From contig PQAF01000028.1 in the NCBI GenBank assembly GCA_003105015.1, positions 1 to 64,000 on the forward strand: a stretch of 64,000 bases of DNA. Direction: 5' to 3'. This stretch comes from Rhodocyclales bacterium (GTDB lineage Bacteria; Pseudomonadota; Gammaproteobacteria; Burkholderiales; Rhodocyclaceae). Numbering within the stretch: the stretch's first letter is position 1; the number at the start of each line of letters is the position of its first letter. Below the pieces are notes generated by a model that worked only from the letters and a program-made list of their open reading frames with translations, did not search any database and had not been told where the DNA came from. Below are positions 44,446 through 53,343 of this stretch, piece by piece. Made by a program: the position numbers and the translations under genes.

Positions 44446-44455
44446 TTCCTCCGCA

Positions 44456-45577
44456 ATGAGCGAGACCGCCGCCCCCGCCCTGCCGCGCGTGCTCATCGTC
44501 GACGATTCGCGCATGGTGCGCGCCACCATCGTCAAGCACATCAAGGGGCGGTTCGATCCGCGGGAGGAAGGCGACGGGGAGGCCGGCTGGCAGACGCTGA
44601 TGCTGGATCCGTCCATCCAGGTGCTGATCTCCGATCTCACCATGCCGAAGCTCGACGGCTATGGCCTGCTCAAGCGCGTGCGGGAGTCGAACATCGCCCG
44701 CATCCGCGAGATGCCGGTCATCATGATTTCCGGCGACGAGGATGAGTCCGCGCGCAATCGGGCCAAGGAAAACGGTGCGACGGATTTCATCACCAAGGGT
44801 ATCGGCACCGTCGAACTGGTCTCGCGCCTCGAAGCCCTGGTCAAGCTGGCGCAGACGCAAAGCGAGCTCGAGGCCATGGCCAAGCAGGTCATGGTCGATC
44901 CGGAATCCGGGCTTCCCACCGGGGAATACCTCAAGCAGCAGGGCCGGCAGGCGCTGGCGCTGGCGCAGCGGCACGGCGGCGAGATCAGCGTCATCGTCGT
45001 GGAGATCGAGGACTTCGATGCCTTCGTCGGCAAGCTGGGTCGCGCCATCGGCGACCAGCTCATCCGGCAGTTCCGGGCTGTGCTCTCCAAGCGGGTGCGG
45101 CTGGAAGATACGGTTTCGCAGACCGGCCCGGCGCAGTTCACGGTGGTCTGCCCAGGCATCGGGCTCGACGATGCCCGCGCCTTCGCCAACCGGCTTGACC
45201 AGACCATCCGCAATGCGACGATCAGCTATCGCGGCGAGCGCGTCGAGGTCCGGCTGAAGTTCGGCTTCGCCAACAGCAGGGACGACGAATGGCAGACCAT
45301 GACCCATCTCCTGCAACTGGCCGAGGGGAGGGCCGTGCAGGAGGAGGAAATGGCAGCCGAGCCGATCGCGCCCGAAGCGGTCGAGGAGGCTCCGCTGCCC
45401 GGCCTGGGGATCGAGGATGCCATGGCCCTGCTGAATGCGGGCGATACGGAAGGGGTCAAGCCGCACCTGGCGGCGATCGCCGCGCAACTGATGCCCCTGC
45501 TCAAGTTCATCGAAGCCGAACTCAAGCTCGGCATGAATCCAGAAAACGCCGAATCCAGGCTGAGGAACCTCGACTGA
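44456..45577 (+). CDS. Response regulator with degenerate GGDEF domain
   Basis: The 373-residue protein has an N-terminal receiver domain (VLIVDDSRMVR; phosphoacceptor Asp60 in LISDLTMPKLDGYG; Lys in FITKGIG) and a GGDEF-like domain at about 145-290. The active motif is replaced by TGPAQF (QTGPAQFTVV), so it cannot be an ordinary diguanylate cyclase. An acidic linker and a C-terminal helical segment follow. It may act as a cyclic di-GMP effector or a protein-interaction module. No cognate kinase is adjacent. The gene converges with fumarase. Confidence 0.85.
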   Translation: MSETAAPALPRVLIVDDSRMVRATIVKHIKGRFDPREEGDGEAGWQTLMLDPSIQVLISDLTMPKLDGYGLLKRVRESNIARIREMPVIMISGDEDESARNRAKENGATDFITKGIGTVELVSRLEALVKLAQTQSELEAMAKQVMVDPESGLPTGEYLKQQGRQALALAQRHGGEISVIVVEIEDFDAFVGKLGRAIGDQLIRQFRAVLSKRVRLEDTVSQTGPAQFTVVCPGIGLDDARAFANRLDQTIRNATISYRGERVEVRLKFGFANSRDDEWQTMTHLLQLAEGRAVQEEEMAAEPIAPEAVEEAPLPGLGIEDAMALLNAGDTEGVKPHLAAIAAQLMPLLKFIEAELKLGMNPENAESRLRNLD

Positions 45578-45586
45578 GGTCGTGCC

Positions 45587-47101
45587 TCAGCCCTTGACCA
45601 CCGGGATCTTGCCGATCCTGGCCTGCCACTCGAGCGGGCCGGTCTGGTGTACCGAGGTGCCCTTGGAGTCGACCGCCACCGTGACCGGCATGTCCTTCAC
45701 CTCGAACTCGTAGATCGCCTCCATGCCGAGGTCGGCGAACGCCGCCACGCGGGCGGCGCGAATGGCCTTCGAGACCAGGTAGGCGGCGCCGCCGACGGCC
45801 ATCAGATACACCGCCCGGTTGTCGCGGATGGCTTCGATGGCGGCCGGTCCCCGTTCCGCCTTGCCGACCATGCCGAGCAGTCCGGTCTGTTCCAGCATCT
45901 GACGGGTGAACTTGTCCATGCGGGTGGCCGTGGTCGGGCCGGCCGGTCCCACCACTTCGTCGCGCACCGGATCGACCGGGCCGACGTAGTAGATGAAGCG
46001 GTTGGTGAAGTCCACCGGCAGCTTCTCGCCCTTGTTCAGCATGTCGATCAGGCGCTTGTGGGCGGCGTCGCGGCCGGTCAGCAGCTTGCCGTTGAGCAGC
46101 AGTACGTCGCCGGGTTGCCAGCTGGCAACTTCCTCGCGCGTGACCTTGTCGAGGTCGACGCGCTTGCCCTTGCTGGCGTCGTAGGCCAGCTTGGGCCAGT
46201 CGGCCAGATTGGGCGGGTCCAGCCTGGCGGGGCCGGAGCCGTCGAGGTGGAAGTGCGCGTGGCGGGTGGCGGCGCAGTTGGGGATCATCGCCACCGGCAG
46301 CGAGGCGGCATGTGTCGGGTAGTCGAGGATCTTGACGTCCAGCACGGTCGTCAGTCCCCCCAGACCCTGGGCGCCGATGCCGAGGGCGTTGACCTTCTCA
46401 TACAGTTCCAGGCGCAGTTCCTCGATGCGGTTCCCCGGGCCGCGCGCGATCAGTTCGTGGATGTCCACCGGCGCCATCAGCGATTCCTTGGCCAGCAGCA
46501 TGGCCTTCTCCGGCGTGCCGCCGATACCGATGCCGAGGATGCCGGGCGGGCACCAGCCGGCGCCCATGGTCGGTACGGTCTTCAGCACCCAGTCGACGAT
46601 CGAATCCGAAGGATTCAGGGCATAGAACTTGGACTTGTTCTCCGAGCCGCCGCCCTTGGCCGCGCAGATCACCTCGACGTGGTCGCCGGGCACGATCTCC
46701 GTGTGCACCACGGCCGGCGTGTTGTCCTTGGAGTTGGTGCGGGCGCCGGCGGGGTCGAGCAGTACCGAGGCGCGCAACTTGTTGTCCGGGTTGTTGTAGG
46801 CGCGGCGCACGCCTTCGTCGACCATCTCCTGGACGCTCATGGCGGCGTCCCAGCGGGCGTTCATGCCGACCTTGAGGAAGACCACGGCGATGCCGGTGTC
46901 CTGGCAGATCGGGCGGTGGCCCTCGGCGCACATGCGGGAATTGATGAGGATCTGGGCGATGGCGTCCTTGGCGGCCGGGCTCTGCTCGCGCTCGTAGGCG
47001 GCGGACAGCGCCTTGATGTAGTCGGCCGGGTGGTAGTAGCTGATGTACTGGAAGGCGTCGGCGATGCTCTGGATGAAGTCTTCCTGGCGGATGGTTGCCA
47101 T
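45587..47101 (-). CDS. fumA: Fumarate hydratase, class I (iron-sulfur)
   Basis: The 504-residue single-chain class I fumarase converts fumarate and malate in the TCA cycle. The N-terminal alpha domain has QILINSRMCAEGHRPICQDTGIAVVF with cluster cysteines, and GGGSENKSKFYALNPSD. The C-terminal beta domain has the GRDAAHKRLIDML and FIYYVGPVDPVRDEVVGPAGPTTATRMDKF segments. Three cysteines (including C in MGAGWCPPGI and IPNCAATRH) fit the oxygen-labile [4Fe-4S] cluster. It is 11 bp downstream of the UPF0114 gene. Confidence 0.94.
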   Translation of the reverse strand: MATIRQEDFIQSIADAFQYISYYHPADYIKALSAAYEREQSPAAKDAIAQILINSRMCAEGHRPICQDTGIAVVFLKVGMNARWDAAMSVQEMVDEGVRRAYNNPDNKLRASVLLDPAGARTNSKDNTPAVVHTEIVPGDHVEVICAAKGGGSENKSKFYALNPSDSIVDWVLKTVPTMGAGWCPPGILGIGIGGTPEKAMLLAKESLMAPVDIHELIARGPGNRIEELRLELYEKVNALGIGAQGLGGLTTVLDVKILDYPTHAASLPVAMIPNCAATRHAHFHLDGSGPARLDPPNLADWPKLAYDASKGKRVDLDKVTREEVASWQPGDVLLLNGKLLTGRDAAHKRLIDMLNKGEKLPVDFTNRFIYYVGPVDPVRDEVVGPAGPTTATRMDKFTRQMLEQTGLLGMVGKAERGPAAIEAIRDNRAVYLMAVGGAAYLVSKAIRAARVAAFADLGMEAIYEFEVKDMPVTVAVDSKGTSVHQTGPLEWQARIGKIPVVKG

Positions 47102-47112
47102 GCGGGGCCCTT

Positions 47113-47646
47113 TCAATGTTTCTTCGCCATCATCAGCGAACTGGTCATGATCTTGTCGGTCCAGGCCATGGTCAGCGCCGAAACGAGGAAGGTGACGTGG
47201 ATCACCACCTGCCAGAGGATGGCCCGGTCCTCCAGGTTCGCAGCGTTGATGAAGGTCTTCAGAAGGTGGATCGACGAGATGCTGATGATGGCAGTCGCCA
47301 GCTTGATCTTCAGCACGCCGGCGTTGACGTGGGAAAGCCATTCCGGCTGGTCCGGATGGCCTTCCAGGTCGAGGCGGGAGACGAAGGTCTCGTAGCCGCC
47401 GATGATCACCATGATCAGCAGGTTGGCGATCATCACGACGTCGATCAGCCCGAGCACGATGAGCATCACGTCGGTGTCGGTCAGGCCGCCCACCTTGCCC
47501 ACCAGATGGCTCAGTTCGATCATGAACTGATAGACATAGACGCCCTGGGCGATGATGAGGCCGAGATAGAGCGGAGCCTGCAGCCAGCGGCTCCAGAAAA
47601 TGAAGCCTTCCAATGCCTTGATGGAGCGGGGAGCGGGTTTTTGCAT
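47113..47646 (-). CDS. UPF0114 (YqhA-like) membrane protein
   Basis: The 177-residue protein has four membrane segments, with family features ALEGFIFWSRWLQAPLYLGLIIAQGVYVYQF, LGLIDVVMIANLLIMVIIGGYETFVS and LKIKLATAIISISSIHLLKTFIN. Its function is not established. The start at 47646 begins MQKPAPRSIKALEGF; an ATG at 47688 in the same frame would add 14 residues and has no better ribosome binding site. It is immediately upstream of fumarase and likely co-transcribed with it. Confidence 0.83.
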   Translation of the reverse strand: MQKPAPRSIKALEGFIFWSRWLQAPLYLGLIIAQGVYVYQFMIELSHLVGKVGGLTDTDVMLIVLGLIDVVMIANLLIMVIIGGYETFVSRLDLEGHPDQPEWLSHVNAGVLKIKLATAIISISSIHLLKTFINAANLEDRAILWQVVIHVTFLVSALTMAWTDKIMTSSLMMAKKH

Positions 47647-47746
47647 GTTTTCGAGTGGGCTTGGAAAATGCAAAATTCTAGCATTCATGCTGCAATGCGG
47701 CAGGGGGTGCGAGCCGGTTGTCGTCCTGTAAGTAGGACGTAAGCTT

Positions 47747-47776
47747 TTGTCTATAAATTGTATCGTTCGCTAAAAT
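47747..47776 (+). promoter_or_regulatory. Candidate sigma-70 promoter of acs
   Basis: TTGTCT (47747-47752), an 18-bp spacer and TAAAAT (47771-47776), in the only AT-rich stretch of the 208-bp leader. Just upstream, CGTCCT/AGGACG forms a 6-bp dyad (47722-47739) that might be a regulator site. Predicted by eye. Confidence 0.4.
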
Positions 47777-47896
47777 GGGCTGATTCAAGGAAATAATCCA
47801 TCCCAACAAGGCCAAGGCGAATTCAGCCCCCGAGGATGCTTTGCAGGCGGTTGCGCCGCCACATTCCAGTACTAGCTAGATAGAGGAGAGGTCCAG

Positions 47897-49864
<1,968 letters not shown>

Positions 49865-49883
49865 GCGCGTTGCGCATCGACCC

Positions 49884-49909
49884 AAAAGGGCGCTGCGGCG
49901 CCCTTTTTT
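49884..49909 (+). terminator. Rho-independent terminator of acsA
   Basis: AAAAGGGCGC / GCGCCCTTTT form a 10-bp stem with loop TGCG, followed by a run of T residues. It is 19 bp after the acsA stop. Confidence 0.9.
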
Positions 49910-49990
49910 CCGCTCTGTCGAATGGGCCGGAGGGGTGCGCGCTATAATCGAAGCGGCATCGACGCCGGATACGCGTCAAGGGGGAGAGCC

Positions 49991-50191
49991 ATGAATCGCG
50001 CCATCATCACGGGCCAGCGCCTGGCGGCGGTATTCCTGCTGGGCTGCGTGCTGTTCAACTATCCGCTGATAGCCCTCTTCAACAAGCCGGGCGAACTCTT
50101 CGACATCCCGCTCCTCTACCTCTACCTGTTCGGCGTCTGGGCTGTCCTGATCGGACTGATGGCCCTGACCATCGAACGACGGAAGGACTAG
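49991..50191 (+). CDS. Small two-helix membrane protein
   Basis: The 66-residue protein has two membrane helices (LAAVFLLGCVLFNYPLIALF and PLLYLYLFGVWAVLIGLMAL) with the short loop NKPGELFDI between them. Small proteins of this type are often found directly before SSS-family transporters or symporter-kinases, where they may be an accessory subunit. It lies 10 bp before the symporter-kinase gene and has a GGGGAGAG ribosome binding site. A specific family cannot be given with certainty. Confidence 0.72.
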   Translation: MNRAIITGQRLAAVFLLGCVLFNYPLIALFNKPGELFDIPLLYLYLFGVWAVLIGLMALTIERRKD

Positions 50192-50201
50192 GGCGCCGGT
50201 C

Positions 50202-52967
50202 ATGCTCCAGGGCTGGGTGATCGCGAGCGTCTCCTTCGCCTACCTGGGGGTGCTGTTCGCCATCGCCTACTTCGGCGACAAACGCGCCGATGCCGGACGC
50301 TCGGTGATCGCCAACCCGACGATCTATGCGCTGTCGCTGGCGGTGTACTGCACGACGTGGACCTTCTACGGCAGCGTCGGCCGCGCCGCCTCGACCGGCA
50401 TCGGCTTCCTGCCCATCTACCTCGGGCCGACGCTGATGGCCGGCCTGTGGTGGTTCGTCATGCTGAAGATCATCCGCATCAGCAAGGCCAACCGCATCAC
50501 CTCCATCGCCGACTTCGTTTCCTCGCGCTACGGCAAGAGCCAGCTGCTCGGCGGCCTCGTCACCGTGATCGCGGTCATCGGCATCATTCCCTACATCTCG
50601 CTGCAGCTGAAGGCGGTGTCGAACAGCTTCACCATCCTGCTGCACTACCCCGAGATCGTCATGCCGGCCCGGGCGGGGGCGCAGCCGCTGCTGCAGGACA
50701 GCGCGCTCTACATCGCCATGATCCTGGCGGCGTTCACCATCCTCTTCGGCACGCGGCATCTCGACGCCACGGAACGCCACGAGGGCATGGTGGCGGCCAT
50801 CGCCTTCGAATCGCTGGTCAAGCTGCTGGCTTTCCTGGCCGTCGGCATTTTCGTCACCTTCGGCATCTACAACGGCTTCGGCGACATCTTCGACCGCGCC
50901 GAACTCGTGCCGAAGCTGAAATCGCTGATGACGGTGGCGGACACCGGCGCCAGCTACGGCAGCTGGTGGTCGCTGACCTTCCTCTCCATGCTTTCCATCA
51001 TGTTCCTGCCGCGGCAGTTCCAGATCGCCGTGGTGGAAAACGTGAACGAGCGCCACCTGGCGCGGGCGATCTGGCTGTTTCCGCTCTACCTGCTCCTGAT
51101 CAACATCTTCGTCCTGCCCATCGCCGTCGGCGGCCTGTTGCATTTTCCCGACGGCAGCGTGGACGCGGACACGTTCGTGCTGACGCTGCCGATGGCAGAG
51201 CGCCAGGAGGCCCTCGCGCTGTTCGTCTTCATCGGCGGCCTGTCCGCCGCCACCGGCATGGTCATCGTCGAAACGATCGCCTTGTCGACCATGGTCTGCA
51301 ACGACCTGGTGATGCCGGTGCTGCTGCGCTGGAAGGCCCTGCGGCTGCAGGAAGAGCAGGACCTCTCATGGCTGCTGCTGTCCATCCGCCGCTGGGCCAT
51401 CGCCGTCATTCTGCTGTTGGGGTACATCTACTTCCGTGCCGCCGGCGAGGCCTATGCGCTGGTCGGCATCGGCCTGATCTCCTTCGCCGCCGTGGCGCAG
51501 TTCGCGCCGGCGATTTTCGGCGGCATCTACTGGAAGGGCGGCACCCGGCAGGGCGCCATCGCCGGGCTGCTGGCCGGCTTTGCCGTGTGGATCTACACCC
51601 TGCTGCTGCCGTCCTTCGCCAAGTCGGGATGGTTGTCATTGGATTTCATCCGCGAAGGCCTGTTCGGCGTCGCGCTGCTCAAGCCGCAGCAGTTGTTCGG
51701 CCTGACCGGCCTCGACGAGATCTCCCACAGCCTGTTCTGGAGCATGCTGGCCAATATCGGCTGCTATGTCGCGGTCTCGCTGCGCAAGCGGCCGGACGTG
51801 GTGGAAACCAGCCAGGGCACGCTGTTCGTGGATGTGTTCCGGCATACCGAAGGCGCCGAGCGCTCGCGCTTCTGGCGCGGCAGCGCCCAGGTGCAGGACC
51901 TGCTGCCGCTGATCGGCCGCTTCCTCGGCCCGGAGCGGGCGCGCGAGGCGTTCCTCGCCTATGCCCGCCGGCGCGGCCTCGCCTCGCTCGAGCAGCTGCA
52001 GGCGAACGCCGACCTGGTCCATTTCGCGGAGACCTTGCTGGCCGGCGCCATCGGCGGCGCCTCCGCCCGCGTTATGGTGGCTTCGGTGGTCAAGGAGGAG
52101 CCGCTCGGCATCGACGAGGTCATGAACATCCTCGACGAGGCCTCGCAGGTGCGCGCCTATTCGCGCCAGCTCGAGCAGAAATCGCGCGAGCTGGAGGCGG
52201 CCACCGCCGAACTGCGCGCGGCCAACGAGCGGCTGAAGGAGCTCGACCGCATGAAGGACGACTTCATGTCGACGGTGACGCACGAGCTGCGCACGCCGCT
52301 GACCTCGATTCGCGCCTTTTCGGAAATCCTGCTGGAAGACCCGAAGACCAACCTGGCCAACCGCAGGAAATTCCTGGCCATCATCGTCAAGGAAACCGAG
52401 CGCCTGACCCGGCTCATCAACCAGGTGCTCGACATGGCCAAGATCGAGTCGGGCAATGCGGAATGGCATACTGCCGACATCGACCTTCATGAGGTCATCG
52501 AGGAATCGCTGGCCGCCACCTCCTCGCTGTTCGGCGACAAGCGGATCAGGCTGGAGAAGCTGCTCGCCGAGGGCGTGCCTCGCGTCAGGGCGGATCGCGA
52601 TCGCTTGATCCAGGTCATGCTGAACCTGCTGGCGAATGCGGTCAAATTCTGCGATGAGGACCGGGGTTGCGTGACGGTGCGGTTGTCGGCCGGCTCCGAT
52701 GCGGTGCGGGTCGACGTCGAGGACAACGGCCCGGGCATCGCCGAGGCGGACCAGCACACGATCTTCGAGAAGTTCCGCCAGGTCGGCGACACGATGACTG
52801 CCAAGCCGCAGGGCACGGGACTCGGCCTGCCGATCAGCCGGCAGATCATCGAGCATTTCGGCGGGCGGCTGTGGGTGGAAAGCAATCCTGGCAGGGGCGC
52901 GACATTTTCATTTATCCTGCCACTGAACAGGGAAGGCATGGGCCAGGAGGAGAGAACGGAAAAATGA
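50202..52967 (+). CDS. Sodium:solute symporter-type sensor histidine kinase (CrbS-like)
   Basis: The 921-residue membrane protein has an N-terminal SSS-type symporter domain of about thirteen helices (residues 1-520, starting LQGWVIASVSFAYLGVLFAIAYFGDKRAD). A linker and coiled coil follow (about 640-680). The kinase core has the phosphoacceptor His694 in THELRTPLTSIRAF, the N box MLNLLANAVKF, G1 VEDNGPGIAEADQ, F-like FEKFRQVGD and G2 GTGLGLPISR. CrbS/CbrA-type proteins use the transporter module as a sensor. Being next to acsA fits acetate sensing. Its stop overlaps the following response-regulator start. Confidence 0.91.
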   Translation: MLQGWVIASVSFAYLGVLFAIAYFGDKRADAGRSVIANPTIYALSLAVYCTTWTFYGSVGRAASTGIGFLPIYLGPTLMAGLWWFVMLKIIRISKANRITSIADFVSSRYGKSQLLGGLVTVIAVIGIIPYISLQLKAVSNSFTILLHYPEIVMPARAGAQPLLQDSALYIAMILAAFTILFGTRHLDATERHEGMVAAIAFESLVKLLAFLAVGIFVTFGIYNGFGDIFDRAELVPKLKSLMTVADTGASYGSWWSLTFLSMLSIMFLPRQFQIAVVENVNERHLARAIWLFPLYLLLINIFVLPIAVGGLLHFPDGSVDADTFVLTLPMAERQEALALFVFIGGLSAATGMVIVETIALSTMVCNDLVMPVLLRWKALRLQEEQDLSWLLLSIRRWAIAVILLLGYIYFRAAGEAYALVGIGLISFAAVAQFAPAIFGGIYWKGGTRQGAIAGLLAGFAVWIYTLLLPSFAKSGWLSLDFIREGLFGVALLKPQQLFGLTGLDEISHSLFWSMLANIGCYVAVSLRKRPDVVETSQGTLFVDVFRHTEGAERSRFWRGSAQVQDLLPLIGRFLGPERAREAFLAYARRRGLASLEQLQANADLVHFAETLLAGAIGGASARVMVASVVKEEPLGIDEVMNILDEASQVRAYSRQLEQKSRELEAATAELRAANERLKELDRMKDDFMSTVTHELRTPLTSIRAFSEILLEDPKTNLANRRKFLAIIVKETERLTRLINQVLDMAKIESGNAEWHTADIDLHEVIEESLAATSSLFGDKRIRLEKLLAEGVPRVRADRDRLIQVMLNLLANAVKFCDEDRGCVTVRLSAGSDAVRVDVEDNGPGIAEADQHTIFEKFRQVGDTMTAKPQGTGLGLPISRQIIEHFGGRLWVESNPGRGATFSFILPLNREGMGQEERTEK

Positions 52968-53335
52968 CGAAACGCATACTGATCGTCGACGACGAGCCGA
53001 ACATCGTGGTTTCACTTGAGTTCCTCATGAAGCGGGAGGGCTTCGAGGTGGCCGTCGCCGCAGACGGAGAGGCGGCGCTGAAATCGGTCGAGGAAAAGAA
53101 GCCCGACCTGGTGCTGCTGGACATCATGCTGCCGAAGAAGAACGGCTTCGAGGTGTGCCAGACGATCCGTGCCAATCCGGCCTGGCAATCGGTGAGGATC
53201 GTGATGCTGACGGCCAAGGGGCGCGACACCGAAGTCGCCAAGGGCACCGCCCTGGGCGCGGATGCCTACATGACCAAGCCGTTCTCCACCAAGGACCTGA
53301 TCGCCCAGGTAAGGCAGATACTCGGCGAATCCTGA
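52964..53335 (+). CDS. Single-domain response regulator (receiver only)
   Basis: The 123-residue protein is a lone receiver: acidic pair in ILIVDDEPN, phosphoacceptor Asp53 in LVLLDIMLPKKNGFE, Thr in VMLTAKG, and Lys in YMTKPFSTKDL. It lacks any DNA-binding domain, unlike CrbR/ErdR partners of other symporter-kinases, which carry a LuxR-type HTH. It overlaps the kinase gene by 4 bp (ATGA) and is surely its partner. Its output must be by protein contact, perhaps with the next gene product. Confidence 0.92.
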   Translation: MTKRILIVDDEPNIVVSLEFLMKREGFEVAVAADGEAALKSVEEKKPDLVLLDIMLPKKNGFEVCQTIRANPAWQSVRIVMLTAKGRDTEVAKGTALGADAYMTKPFSTKDLIAQVRQILGES

Positions 53336-53343
53336 GGTCTTCC

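Noticed and set aside
46344..46367. GTCGTCAGTC in the fumarase gene, resembling the motif core
   Set aside because: Two mismatches in the first half and no second half at the right spacing.
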